64,000 nt of DNA from Bacteroidales bacterium (GCA_022653675.1 JALCST010000001.1:124001-188000); one strand, 5' to 3'. Shown: positions 54,109-63,713, numbered from the stretch's first letter. The notes: a model not told the origin generated them from the sequence alone. Program-made: numbers and translations.

Positions 54109-55341
54109 ATGAAAGATTCCATTATCATTTTGACGGGAGGGGGTCCTGCTCCCGGCATGAATACCGTTGTAGGGACAATCACTAAGGCGTTCATTGCAAA
54201 CGGATACAGGGTCATCGGGCTTCACGGGGGCTATCAGGGCCTTTTCGAGGAAAATCCGAGAATCGAGGATATGAACTTCGCGATCGCCGATTCCATTTTC
54301 AACCGCGGAGGCTCGTATCTGATGATGAGCAGGTATAAACCTACTGACGAGGATTTCGAAAAACGTTTCAATCTTAAGCTTTTTTATGACAATAACGTCA
54401 AACTGCTCGTTACCGTGGGTGGGGACGATACCGCTTCCACCGCTAACAGAATAAGCAAGTTCCTTCTTGCCAAGCATTACGATATAAAGAACATACACGT
54501 TCCGAAGACTATCGACAACGATTTGCCTCTGCCGATGAATACACCGACTTTCGGATTCAATTCGGCAAAAGCCGAAGGATGCCGCATAGCGCAGACGGTT
54601 TACGAAGACGCTAGAACATCCGGCAATTGGTTTTTGGTCTCTGCAATGGGGCGTACTGCCGGTCATCTGGCTCTCGGCATAGGTGCCGCGTGCCATTATC
54701 CGATGATAATAATCCCGGAGATGTTCAACAAGACCAAGATATCTGTGGATAAGATAATAAACCTATCCATCTCCTCCATTATAAAAAGAAAGATAATGGG
54801 AATAACATACGGTGGCATAATGATCGCCGAAGGCGTTTTCGACGGAATGGATCCGGAGGATCTGAAAGCTACCGGCCTGCGTTTCACATACGACGAACAT
54901 GGTCATCCGGAACTCGGCAAGATTTCCAAAGCCCAGCTGTTCAACGACCTTATGGACATGAAATTCAAGAAACTCGGTCTTAAAATAAAGACCCGTCCGA
55001 TAGAAATAGGATATGATATTCGCTGTGTAGCTCCAATAGCATATGACTTGATGTACTGCTCGCAGCTCGGATTTGGAGTCTACGAACTATTTCACGAGGG
55101 AGAGACCGGGTGCATGGTTTACGTAGACCAGATGGGGGAGGTTCGTCCCCTTTATCTGAAGGATCTGCAGGATCCCGTAACTGGAAAGATCCTTCCGCGG
55201 GTCGTCGACATTGATGGAGATATGGCACAAGGCATATACAAGTATTTGGTACATTATCTGACTCCTTCCGACTACGGGGCGGCGAAGAAATGGATCCCCG
55301 ATCCGGAAAATTACGATTTCTACAAGATTCTGAACTGGTAG
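54109..55341 (+). CDS. PPi-type 6-phosphofructokinase
   Basis: This enzyme phosphorylates fructose 6-phosphate. The phosphoryl-donor residues indicate pyrophosphate rather than ATP: GGDD at 104-107 (ATP enzymes have GGDG) and PKTIDND at 132-138 with Lys133 (ATP enzymes have PGTIDND). Other motifs are GGGPAPGMNTVVG at the N terminus, GFNSAKAEG and VSAMGRTAGHLALGIG. 410 residues places it with the mid-length PPi-PFK branch. A reversible PPi enzyme fits the PPDK at 26018-28735. The GH13 gene follows after 17 bases and is probably on the same message. Confidence 0.9.
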   Translation: MKDSIIILTGGGPAPGMNTVVGTITKAFIANGYRVIGLHGGYQGLFEENPRIEDMNFAIADSIFNRGGSYLMMSRYKPTDEDFEKRFNLKLFYDNNVKLLVTVGGDDTASTANRISKFLLAKHYDIKNIHVPKTIDNDLPLPMNTPTFGFNSAKAEGCRIAQTVYEDARTSGNWFLVSAMGRTAGHLALGIGAACHYPMIIIPEMFNKTKISVDKIINLSISSIIKRKIMGITYGGIMIAEGVFDGMDPEDLKATGLRFTYDEHGHPELGKISKAQLFNDLMDMKFKKLGLKIKTRPIEIGYDIRCVAPIAYDLMYCSQLGFGVYELFHEGETGCMVYVDQMGEVRPLYLKDLQDPVTGKILPRVVDIDGDMAQGIYKYLVHYLTPSDYGAAKKWIPDPENYDFYKILNW

Positions 55342-55358
55342 GGAGGGCGGCGACGGCC

Positions 55359-56915
55359 ATGAACATATACGAGATTCTCCTCAGGGCATTCGGTTCACGC
55401 GAATGCCATAAGAACGGTACTTTTTACGGCAACGGAAGCGGTAAATTTTCGGATATCAGCGACGAGGTGCTCGATTCGATTTCAGCAATGCAGATCGATG
55501 CCGTATGGTATGCCGGAGTGATCGCACATGCAAGTAAAACGGAATTTATCAGGGTCCAGAAATGTAATCCTGCGATAGTAAAAGGCGAGTGCGGCTCGCC
55601 TTTTGCCATAAGGGATTATGCCGATGTTGCCCCAGAACTTGCAGACAAGGTCCCGGCAAGGATGAAGGAATTCGCTGCGATGGTGGCGCGTACTCATCGC
55701 CACGGCATGAAAGTCATAATTGATTTCGTGCCGAACCATGTCGCCAGGGAATATGAGTCCGACAGGTTCAAATTCACCGACGAAAACTTTTATATGCTGA
55801 ATTCGCCCCTCGTACTTCCTGACAGGGTAGAGGGCAACTATTTCGAAAATCCGGCAAAAGCCAGCGGAAACGATGTTTTTTCTCCTACACCTTCAATAAC
55901 CGACTGGTATGAAACCGTAAAGTTGAATTACAATTCGAGAAGTACGTGGGAAATAATGACTTCCGTATTGAAATTCTGGGCTTCCAAGGGAGTGGACGGA
56001 TTTCGCTGCGACATGGTAGAAATGGTGCCGGCCGATTTCTTCGGATATGCCATTTCGGAAGTAAGGAAGGAGTATCCGGATACTGTTTTCATAGGGGAGG
56101 CGTACAATCCCGGCAATTACAAGATTTACCGCAGTGCCGGCTTCGATCTGCTTTACGACAAGGTCGGGATGCACGATACGCTGTTGGACATAATAAAGGG
56201 CGATAAGCCGGCTTCTTCTATAACGAAGGTGTGGCAATCGCTGGGCAATTTGCAGGACAACATGTTGAATTTCCTTGAAAACCATGATGAGATGCGAATC
56301 GCGTCGGATTTCGTAACCGGTGCGGTGTCCAAGCGTGCGGAGTCACTTTTCAAAACTCCTGCGGCAAGAGGTGCGGCGTTGATCGGAGCGCATGCGCAAA
56401 TATGTGCCGCCGCTGTGGCCACACTGTTCAACAAAGCGTCTTTCCTAATCTATTTCGGTCAGGAATTTGCCGAAGCTGGAATGCAGAACGAAGGATTCAG
56501 CAAAGTGGATGGAAAGACTTCCATTTACGATTATTGTATCGTTCCAAGTATTAAAAGGCATTTGGAAGGAAAATCTATCCCGCCAGAAACCAAAACACGA
56601 AATGCATATCTTAGGTTAATGAAGCGTTCGGTCACTTCTCCTTTCCTTACTGGGAAGACATTCGACCTGGAATATTGCAATCCTCTTTCAAATATGTTCG
56701 ATCCCGAAAGTCAATTCGCATTCATGCGTTCCGACGGCAAGCGGCACTCATTGGTTGTAGCAAATTTTTCTCCTGAGAGCAAAACCGTGTATGTCACCAT
56801 TCCCGCCCTTGCATTCGAATACCTGGGACTGGTAGAAACGAAATATTTCAACCCCCATACTCCACGTTGCGTTGAAGTGAAGGCTTTCGATTATACAGTC
56901 ATGCCTATATATTGA
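55359..56915 (+). CDS. GH13 alpha-amylase-family glycoside hydrolase, cytosolic
   Basis: The GH13 barrel has all four conserved regions: DFVPNH (122-127), GFRCDMVEM with nucleophile Asp218, FIGEAYN with acid/base Glu247, and FLENHDE with the transition-state Asp. There is no signal peptide, so it should act on cytosolic alpha-glucans such as glycogen or imported maltodextrins. The chosen ATG at 55359 follows GGGAGGGCGG; the open frame continues 23 codons upstream into pfk, where a start would overlap it. 518 residues. Co-transcription with PFK links glucan breakdown to glycolysis. Confidence 0.88.
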   Translation: MNIYEILLRAFGSRECHKNGTFYGNGSGKFSDISDEVLDSISAMQIDAVWYAGVIAHASKTEFIRVQKCNPAIVKGECGSPFAIRDYADVAPELADKVPARMKEFAAMVARTHRHGMKVIIDFVPNHVAREYESDRFKFTDENFYMLNSPLVLPDRVEGNYFENPAKASGNDVFSPTPSITDWYETVKLNYNSRSTWEIMTSVLKFWASKGVDGFRCDMVEMVPADFFGYAISEVRKEYPDTVFIGEAYNPGNYKIYRSAGFDLLYDKVGMHDTLLDIIKGDKPASSITKVWQSLGNLQDNMLNFLENHDEMRIASDFVTGAVSKRAESLFKTPAARGAALIGAHAQICAAAVATLFNKASFLIYFGQEFAEAGMQNEGFSKVDGKTSIYDYCIVPSIKRHLEGKSIPPETKTRNAYLRLMKRSVTSPFLTGKTFDLEYCNPLSNMFDPESQFAFMRSDGKRHSLVVANFSPESKTVYVTIPALAFEYLGLVETKYFNPHTPRCVEVKAFDYTVMPIY

Positions 56916-56934
56916 AAAGCATTCTGAATTATGG

Positions 56935-56971
56935 AAAGGCTCCTTGTCCGCTTGACATGGAGCCTTTTTTT
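56935..56971 (+). terminator. Intrinsic terminator of the PFK-GH13 unit
   Basis: A 9-bp stem AAAGGCTCC/GGAGCCTTT with a 15-base loop is followed by a T run to 56971. The rmlB -33 element TTG (56952-56954) lies inside the loop. Confidence 0.85.
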
Positions 56972-56982
56972 GATTATCTTTG
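56952..56982 (+). promoter_or_regulatory. rmlB promoter
   Basis: TTG (56952-56954) is followed after exactly 20 bases by TATCTTTG (56975-56982), a full promoter match overlapping the upstream terminator. The start codon is 14 bases downstream (56997) or 20 (57003). Confidence 0.75.
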
Positions 56983-56996
56983 AATATCATTAATTA

Positions 56997-58061
56997 ATGA
57001 ATATGAAAAATATCGTTGTCACAGGAGGAGCGGGCTTTATCGGATCGCACCTGATTCGTTTGTTAGTTAACAAATATCCTGAATACAGGATAATCAATTT
57101 GGATCTTTTGACATATGCGGGAAATCTCGCGAATCTCAAGGATGTCGAGAAGATGCCGAATTATGTCTTCGAAAAGGGAGATATCTGCGATTTCCAATTC
57201 GTGGATTCCCTGCTTCACAGATATGATGTGGATGCCATAATACATCTGGCGGCTGAAAGCCATGTAGACAGGTCGGTGCTCGACCCTTTCTCGTTTGCTA
57301 AAACGAATGTGATGGGTACCCTTACGCTTCTTCAGGCCGCAAAAAATTTCTGGACTCCGGGTGGCTTCAGAAACAAACTGTTCTATCATGTTTCCACCGA
57401 CGAAGTTTACGGTTCGCTTCCCAACGATGGTTCGTATTTCTACGAGACCACGCCTTACAAACCCCATTCCCCATATTCGGCATCGAAGGCTTCATCCGAT
57501 CATTTCGTACGTGCATTCCACGACACTTACGGTTTGCCGGTAAAGATTTCGAACTGTTCAAACAATTACGGCCCCAACCAATTCCCGGAGAAACTCATAC
57601 CGCTATTTATCAACAATATCAGGAACAACAGGCCTTTACCTGTATATGGTACGGGTGAAAACGTCCGCGACTGGCTTTACGTAGTCGATCACGCCCGTGC
57701 AATAGACCTGATTTTTCACAAAGGGAAAGTGGGGGATACCTATAACATAGGAGGCTTCAACGAATGGAAGAACATAGATATCATAAGACTCCTGATAAGG
57801 ATAACCGACAGGCTATTGGGCCGTGCGGAAGGGAGCTCCGACCATCTGATCACATATGTCAAAGATCGTCCCGGACATGATCTGCGTTATGCCATAAACA
57901 GTGAAAAGCTACATCGGGAACTGGGATGGTCGCCTTCCCTCAAGTTCGAAGAGGGCATAGAAAAAACTGTCGAGTGGTACCTGGAAAACCAGGAATGGCT
58001 CGACAGTGTAACATCGGGAGCGTATATGAAGTACTACGAAACGATGTACTCCAACCGCTGA
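56997..58061 (+). CDS. rfbB: dTDP-glucose 4,6-dehydratase
   Basis: RmlB/RfbB dehydrates dTDP-glucose to dTDP-4-keto-6-deoxyglucose, a step toward dTDP-rhamnose and other deoxysugars of surface glycans. An extended SDR fold is seen: GGAGFIGSHL at residues 9-18, LAAESHVDRS, STDEVYGSL, the catalytic YSASKASSDH, and NNYGPNQFPEKLIPLFI. 354 residues is standard. The neighbouring rmlA, rmlC and rmlD are absent, so the pathway genes must lie elsewhere. The second ATG (57003, MKNIVVTGGAG) is as likely as the first. It converges on the acyl-CoA synthetase with a 3-base gap. Confidence 0.93.
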   Translation: MNMKNIVVTGGAGFIGSHLIRLLVNKYPEYRIINLDLLTYAGNLANLKDVEKMPNYVFEKGDICDFQFVDSLLHRYDVDAIIHLAAESHVDRSVLDPFSFAKTNVMGTLTLLQAAKNFWTPGGFRNKLFYHVSTDEVYGSLPNDGSYFYETTPYKPHSPYSASKASSDHFVRAFHDTYGLPVKISNCSNNYGPNQFPEKLIPLFINNIRNNRPLPVYGTGENVRDWLYVVDHARAIDLIFHKGKVGDTYNIGGFNEWKNIDIIRLLIRITDRLLGRAEGSSDHLITYVKDRPGHDLRYAINSEKLHRELGWSPSLKFEEGIEKTVEWYLENQEWLDSVTSGAYMKYYETMYSNR

Positions 58062-58064
58062 GGA

Positions 58065-59708
58065 CTATTTGTATAGATATCTCTTTATTGAACGTTTCGG
58101 AGTCTTTTCGAACTCGTTATCCATCATTTCTATCTTCGATATCCTCGAATATTGTGGAAGGAGAAGATTGATGTTTACCCTGTTTTCCTCCATTATCTTG
58201 GCGACTCCGTTCGAATCGAGCTGTTCCTGGGAAATGCGGTCCTGATCCGGGAATACGAGTGCGATAATCTGTTTGTCACGCTCGAGTACGACAGATTCAA
58301 CAATATACGGTTGGTTGTTAAGTTTGTCCTCGATCTCCTCGGGATATACGTTCTGCCCATTTGAGGTGAGAATCATATTCTTGCTGCGTCCCTTGATGAA
58401 AATGTCCCCATTCCTGTCCAAAAGTCCGAGATCTCCGGTCCTAAGCCATCCGTCTTCTGTAAATGTGGCTTTCGTAGCCTCTTCGTTCTTGTAATAGCCG
58501 CGCATTACATTGTCTCCCTGTACCTGGATCTCTCCGACAATGTGCTGCGGGTCTTCTGAATCTATTCTAACGGCCATCCTGTCTATAATGACACCGCATG
58601 AACCTTGAACGAACTTGTCGGGATCCTGGTATGCTATAAGAGGCCCGCATTCCGTCATACCGTAACCTATGGTATAAGGGAGCTTTACATATCTCATCCA
58701 CCATTCCACCTCTTGGTTTATCGCTGCGCCGCCAGCTACGAGGACTCTCATTTTTCCTCCGAAAGCCGTCAGTATGCTTCGCCTGACCTGTGTCTTAATG
58801 ATGTTGTTCAGGAAAGGGATTTTCATAAGCCTGCGTATTGAAGGTTTCTTTACTACAGGGAATACGGAACTTTTGAAAATTTTCTCGATGACAAGCGGGA
58901 CGGTTATCAGCATGTATGGCTTAACATCCTGGAATGCCTGTAGCAATACCTTCGGGGAAGGAATTTTTCCTAAGAAGAAGACGTGTGAACCTGCCGAAAT
59001 CTGATATAGGAATTCAAAGACGAGCCCGAACATATGGGCCAGGGGAAGCATGGAAACCAAAGTGTCACCGGGCCTATGGGGGATGTGTTTTTCCCCGAAT
59101 TCGATATTGGAGGAAAGGCTTCTGTTGGTAACCATGACTCCCTTTGGAGCGCTCGTGGTACCGGAAGTGTAATTTATTACGGAAATTTCATCGAAATTCA
59201 GGACGGGATAGTTTATGTCCTCCGGTTTTAAACCGTTTGGAAACTTGCTGTCGAAAGCTCCGTCGACGGAATCTTTTGCCATTTTCAGATTTCCTTCCTT
59301 TGCCCAAAGTATGCTGAAATCGTCAAGGGATATGGCGGCTTCGAGCAGGGGCATTTTGTCCTTGTCTATCTTTTCCCAAACTGAGGAATCGGTAAACAGT
59401 ATCCTGGCTTCAGCGTGGTTTGTCAGGGTCTGGACGCTTTCTGGAGGAAAATCGTTCAGAAGAGGTACGCAGACGGCTTCATAAGTGGTGGCTCCCAGAA
59501 ATGCCATTCCCCATTCGGCACAGTTATGGCCACATAAGGCGATCTTATCGCCCTTGTTGACGCCGATTTTATCGAAGACTATGTGGAATTTCTCGACATG
59601 GCGAGCTATGTCTTCGAATGTAAATGAGTTACCTTTGTAATTTGTAAGTATTGGAGATTTCCAATACTTTTTCATCGACTCTTCGATACGAGTAAAGTAA
59701 TGTTTCAT
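58065..59708 (-). CDS. AMP-dependent long-chain fatty acid--CoA ligase
   Basis: This ANL-superfamily enzyme activates fatty acids to acyl-CoA through acyl-AMP. Motifs: NYTSGTTSAPKGVMVTNRS (A3, P-loop), MLPLAHMFGLVFEFLYQ, VAGGAAINQEVEWWM, GYGMTECGPLIAY (A5), LRTGDLGLLDRNGDIFIKGRSKNMI (A7/A8) and the C-terminal catalytic-Lys region EFEKTPKRSIKRYL. The ATG at 59708 (MKHYFTRIEESMKKYW) is preferred: the open frame reaches 16 codons upstream but that part overlaps promoter-like AT-rich sequence. A TAATTTTG box lies at 59779-59786. 547 residues. Confidence 0.9.
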   Translation of the reverse strand: MKHYFTRIEESMKKYWKSPILTNYKGNSFTFEDIARHVEKFHIVFDKIGVNKGDKIALCGHNCAEWGMAFLGATTYEAVCVPLLNDFPPESVQTLTNHAEARILFTDSSVWEKIDKDKMPLLEAAISLDDFSILWAKEGNLKMAKDSVDGAFDSKFPNGLKPEDINYPVLNFDEISVINYTSGTTSAPKGVMVTNRSLSSNIEFGEKHIPHRPGDTLVSMLPLAHMFGLVFEFLYQISAGSHVFFLGKIPSPKVLLQAFQDVKPYMLITVPLVIEKIFKSSVFPVVKKPSIRRLMKIPFLNNIIKTQVRRSILTAFGGKMRVLVAGGAAINQEVEWWMRYVKLPYTIGYGMTECGPLIAYQDPDKFVQGSCGVIIDRMAVRIDSEDPQHIVGEIQVQGDNVMRGYYKNEEATKATFTEDGWLRTGDLGLLDRNGDIFIKGRSKNMILTSNGQNVYPEEIEDKLNNQPYIVESVVLERDKQIIALVFPDQDRISQEQLDSNGVAKIMEENRVNINLLLPQYSRISKIEMMDNEFEKTPKRSIKRYLYK

Positions 59709-59836
59709 AAAAGGTTTAGCAATTAGTACGTCTCTTTTTTGCAAAATATATGCCATTCAAAATAGCAATAATAATGTCCAAAATTACCCATGATGTCCAA
59801 ACTTTATTACTTGTAGGCGTAATTACCGAAATTTAA

Positions 59837-59844
59837 TACATTTG
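59837..59844 (+). promoter_or_regulatory. Promoter of the HAD phosphatase gene
   Basis: TACATTTG matches the -7 element, 20 bases upstream of ATG 59865. A TTG lies 23 bases further upstream (59811-59813), a slightly long spacing. Confidence 0.6.
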
Positions 59845-59864
59845 CGAATAAATTATCATTGACT

Positions 59865-60734
59865 ATGAGAAAGAAACCAATAGTGGCCCTCATATACGAT
59901 TTCGACGGAACCCTTTCACCAGGCAACATGCAGGAATTCGGGTTTATCCAGGCCGTCGGCAAAAGTCCCGAAGAATTCTGGAAAATGAGCGAGAATGTCG
60001 CAAAGGGGCAGGAGGCGAGCCAGATTCTATGTTACATGAAACTCATGATAGATGAAGCACAAAAGGCCGGCATAAATCTTAAAAGGGAAACTTTCGTAGG
60101 ATTCGGAAAAAGCATAGAGTTGTTCGAAGGAGTTAAGGAATGGTTTTCATTGATTAATGATTACGGGATGAAACACGGGGTGATGGTGGAGCACTACATC
60201 AATTCCAGCGGATTGATCGAAATCATAGAGGGCAGTCCTATCGGTGGCGAATTCAAGAAAATATTCGCCTGTTCCTTCATGTATGACGAAAATGGCAATG
60301 CCGTCTGGCCGGCCGTAGCCGTCGATTTCACTAATAAGACGCAGTTCCTCTTCAAAATCAACAAGGGGATAATGAGCATACGCGACAGTTTGAAGGTCAA
60401 TGAAAGCCAGCCTGAGGATACCAAGCCCGTACCATTTTCCAATATGATCTATTTCGGGGACGGGACGACAGACATCCCATGCATGAAGATCGTGAAGATG
60501 TTCGGAGGCAATTCCATTGCTGTCTACCCTCCATCCGAAAGGCTTACCAAGGCTGCCGAAGCCCGTAAAATGCTCAATGAGAACCGCGTGAATTTCATAT
60601 GTCCCGCCGATTACAGGAAAGGCAGCGAGATATACAATGTGGTCACAACTATCATTGACAAGATAGAATCGGACAGCGAATATTCCAGATTGCAGAGAAT
60701 AAACAGCAGGAGACTTGGCAAAGGCAAACAGTGA
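59865..60734 (+). CDS. HAD-family phosphatase
   Basis: A haloacid dehalogenase-type hydrolase of 289 residues. Motif I is IYDFDGTLSPGN with the nucleophile Asp at about residue 14. A helical cap region follows (AKGQEASQILCYMKLMIDEA and on). Motif II is probably VEHYINSSGLIE, and the acidic motif IV is MIYFGDGTTDIPCMK. The substrate is not deducible; the layout is phosphoserine-phosphatase-like (cap C1). ATG 59865 is chosen over a TTG two codons upstream. It converges on the next gene with a 4-base gap. Confidence 0.85.
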   Translation: MRKKPIVALIYDFDGTLSPGNMQEFGFIQAVGKSPEEFWKMSENVAKGQEASQILCYMKLMIDEAQKAGINLKRETFVGFGKSIELFEGVKEWFSLINDYGMKHGVMVEHYINSSGLIEIIEGSPIGGEFKKIFACSFMYDENGNAVWPAVAVDFTNKTQFLFKINKGIMSIRDSLKVNESQPEDTKPVPFSNMIYFGDGTTDIPCMKIVKMFGGNSIAVYPPSERLTKAAEARKMLNENRVNFICPADYRKGSEIYNVVTTIIDKIESDSEYSRLQRINSRRLGKGKQ

Positions 60735-60738
60735 TTGG

Positions 60739-63687
60739 TCAAACCAATACTATCCCTTTTGAAAGCCGTCCGTCTATAAATACCGTCGGGGTCCTTTCAA
60801 ATCTCACCTGGCGGAGAAATGTGCTTTCATATTCTGCCTGCATGCCGTCCATACGCTCGAAATCGCAGAATCCATCATTCCTGAACGGATTGATGGTCAG
60901 GTATCCGACTCCAAGGGAAGTCAGGTTCTGAAAGAAATGGGTTCCTTGCGAAGGATCTATTTCGTACCCCTTCAATCCGCATTCAACGATGACTTTTGCT
61001 TCGGTTATGTAGTTCCATTTGACAGGTATGCCGAGCCATGGATCCGAAGATCCCCACCTTCCCGAACCGACAAGTATGTAGGAGCGCCCTGTTTCACGCA
61101 TTTTTACATTTAAACGGAAAATTTCTTCGGCAATGGTTTCCGTCTTCGATTTGTCGAAATTATCGTTCCTTACATAAATTATATCAGTAATACCGTCTAT
61201 GTAACCCATGCCCAAAGCTTTTTCTGAAGATATCAGCACATTGTCCTTCTTAACGGAAGTCCAATCGAAAGTCCTGTTATCGTTCATATCGCTTATTGGC
61301 CTTACCTGAAGTAAGTTGAAATTAGCTGGGCGTCCTTCCGGCACATCCATGTCTAGTGCGAATTCCATTTCCACGTTGCAGCGAAGCTCTTCCTTGCAAA
61401 TCGAAAGCAGGTCGCTGAGGATCCTTGCAAGTGGAAGAGTATTGTATTTAAGTATATTGTCAAATGTTATGATTTTCCTGCCACGGCGAAAAACACCCGG
61501 AGATATCCTGTCGTTTTCTGCGTCCCAAGTAGATGCAACGTTTTTTATGTTCCTGAATTTAGAAGCTTCCTCGATGGAAAATTTGTGAATGTTTATGCCG
61601 TCGTCGATGGAAGTCCTGAACTCTTCCGGCGAAAGGTCTAGGGCATACATTTCCTCCTGAGTCTCTGCTAGAGCAAGACGGGTAGTGGATAGTTGCAAAA
61701 TATGGTCGGGATATTTCGGGGAAAAGCGCAACGTCTTTCCTCCCTCCACCACAAGCTTCCCGAGTCCGTAAGCCATATTCACGATTCCGTCTTCAGGCTT
61801 TTCATAACCGATAGGGTAAAAATTTATCGAACGTGCGACGCCAGAAAGAGTGGGGAAAAAATATCCCGAATCCTTGCTTCCGCAAACACACTGGATTACT
61901 ATTCCCATCTTCTCTTCTGAAAGAAGGTTTTCCGTAGTGTGAATGTATGCTTTGCTGCGGGCAAAGAAGACTGAGGCGTAAACGCACTTGACGGCTTTTG
62001 CCACGAGCCTTAGCATCTGGTCCCTGTTATCAGTCAAGGGGATCATGTAAGTAGAATAGATGCCCGCGAAGGGTTGGAAATTGGAATCTTCGAGCTTGGA
62101 TGAAGAACGGACGGCCAAAGGCGTGTTGACGGTTTCGAGAAATACCTTAAGTTGTTTCAGGACGGCTTCCGGAAGTTGCGAACTTACAAACTCGGAGAGT
62201 ATTTCCTCATCTGTGGCGGTGTCGGAATTAATGACATACTGAAGGCCGTTATCTACTATGAAATCGTCGAAGATGTCTGTCGAAAGCACCAGTGTTCTGG
62301 GAATAGTCAGTAGAACGCCTGGATATTTTCCAGCCAGGGAATATTTTTGTATCAGACTGTTTAGAAAGGCTAAGCCGCGAGCCTTGCCTCCGAGGGAACC
62401 TTCTCCTATTCTAGAATACCAGATGTATTTGTTGTAATTGCCAGGATCGAATTTGGCGATCACTCCCTGACCGCTGAAAATCCGGTAATCCTTTATCAGA
62501 TTAACGAGATAATTGCGATGTTCGTCGAAATCCTTGAAGTCTGTGTTCTTTATTGCTTTCACCTTTCTCGCAAGGCTCAGAAGTCCTCTTGAAAACATCC
62601 ACTTTGACAAACGGTTGTGTGATGTCAGATAAATCAGCTCTCTGTCAGGAATCTCGGAAATCAGGATCTGCATTTCGCGCAGATTGGATGCCTTCCCAAT
62701 AATTTCGCCCGTATCGAGATCCCGTACCATGAAATCACCGAAAGCGAACTCGCTGCTTATGTAATCGCTGAGTTCCATAAGCAGAGTCTTTGAATATTTT
62801 AGGACGAAACCGACTTGCATCTGGTCGGCATATTTTTTCATCGAAAGTTGGGAACTTTGAAGTATTACCGGCATGAGGGGATCGTCTTCCCTTATGAGTT
62901 TGCAGAGCCTTATGCCCATGTCTTCCTTCTCGGTTTCGGATTTGTCGTATTTATGAAGCACGAATCCGACGTCGGAAATTACCCCGAGCATATTCTCCTT
63001 ATATTTCTCATAAATGGCGACGGCATCGTCGTAATTTGTTGCGAGGAAAATTTTCGGACGGGCACGCTTCCTCATTTTTTGTTGCTGCTCATTCAGGGTC
63101 TCCTGCATGAATTCGGCGCTCTGTTTCAAGACTAGTTTATATATTGCGGGAAGATAGGTACTGTAATAGCGTACAGAATCCTCAACGAGGAGGATACATT
63201 GGACACCTCCCCCGAAAATGTCGGAGTCGGCATTCATTTTGTCTTCTATCAACTTGATTATAGCAATGATGAGGTCAACGTTCGAATGCCAGCTGAAAAT
63301 ATAATCTATTGCGGAATGGTCCTCGTCCTCGATCCTTTTGTACAGTTCCTTCGAAAAATTGGTCAGAAGGACTATAGGGGTGTCGGAACCTTCGCTCTTG
63401 AGTTGCTTTGAGAATCGGAATACATCAAGGTCGCCTATGTTGAACATGCATATTATCAAATCGAAATGCGAATTCTTAAGCAGTTCGAGAGCTTCGAGAG
63501 AGGTGGTCACCCAGGTGAAAGAAGGGGGATTAGAGATGTTCAGGTCTATGTATTCCTTGTACACCTGAGCTTCTATTTGTCCGTCTTCCTCAAGTACGTA
63601 AGCGTCGAAGGAACTGCATATCATAAGGATCTTGCGGATCCTTTTTTCCATAAGGAAATTATTCCCCGTATCCGAATATCTGACCAT
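60739..63687 (-). CDS. Double receiver domain-PEP/pyruvate-binding ATP-grasp fusion
   Basis: A 982-residue Bacteroidetes-type protein. Residues ~17-150 form a degenerate receiver domain (FDLIICMFNIG: Met81 where the phospho-acceptor Asp belongs). Residues ~162-312 form a second, larger receiver that keeps the key positions: acidic pair Glu169-Asp170 in LLVEDS, Asp239 in GVISDVGF, Ser278-279 and Lys297 in VLKYSK. From ~425 an ATP-grasp of the PPDK/PEP-synthase N-terminal type follows (GEGSLGGKARGLAFLN; AVRSSSKLEDSNFQPFAG). The phosphohistidine and PEP domains of true PPDK are missing. It may be a phosphorylation-controlled kinase or dikinase with an unknown acceptor. Met13 is an alternative start. 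Confidence 0.8.
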   Translation of the reverse strand: MVRYSDTGNNFLMEKRIRKILMICSSFDAYVLEEDGQIEAQVYKEYIDLNISNPPSFTWVTTSLEALELLKNSHFDLIICMFNIGDLDVFRFSKQLKSEGSDTPIVLLTNFSKELYKRIEDEDHSAIDYIFSWHSNVDLIIAIIKLIEDKMNADSDIFGGGVQCILLVEDSVRYYSTYLPAIYKLVLKQSAEFMQETLNEQQQKMRKRARPKIFLATNYDDAVAIYEKYKENMLGVISDVGFVLHKYDKSETEKEDMGIRLCKLIREDDPLMPVILQSSQLSMKKYADQMQVGFVLKYSKTLLMELSDYISSEFAFGDFMVRDLDTGEIIGKASNLREMQILISEIPDRELIYLTSHNRLSKWMFSRGLLSLARKVKAIKNTDFKDFDEHRNYLVNLIKDYRIFSGQGVIAKFDPGNYNKYIWYSRIGEGSLGGKARGLAFLNSLIQKYSLAGKYPGVLLTIPRTLVLSTDIFDDFIVDNGLQYVINSDTATDEEILSEFVSSQLPEAVLKQLKVFLETVNTPLAVRSSSKLEDSNFQPFAGIYSTYMIPLTDNRDQMLRLVAKAVKCVYASVFFARSKAYIHTTENLLSEEKMGIVIQCVCGSKDSGYFFPTLSGVARSINFYPIGYEKPEDGIVNMAYGLGKLVVEGGKTLRFSPKYPDHILQLSTTRLALAETQEEMYALDLSPEEFRTSIDDGINIHKFSIEEASKFRNIKNVASTWDAENDRISPGVFRRGRKIITFDNILKYNTLPLARILSDLLSICKEELRCNVEMEFALDMDVPEGRPANFNLLQVRPISDMNDNRTFDWTSVKKDNVLISSEKALGMGYIDGITDIIYVRNDNFDKSKTETIAEEIFRLNVKMRETGRSYILVGSGRWGSSDPWLGIPVKWNYITEAKVIVECGLKGYEIDPSQGTHFFQNLTSLGVGYLTINPFRNDGFCDFERMDGMQAEYESTFLRQVRFERTPTVFIDGRLSKGIVLV

Positions 63688-63713
63688 ATCTGTTAGGGTG
63701 AAAAGACCAAGCG

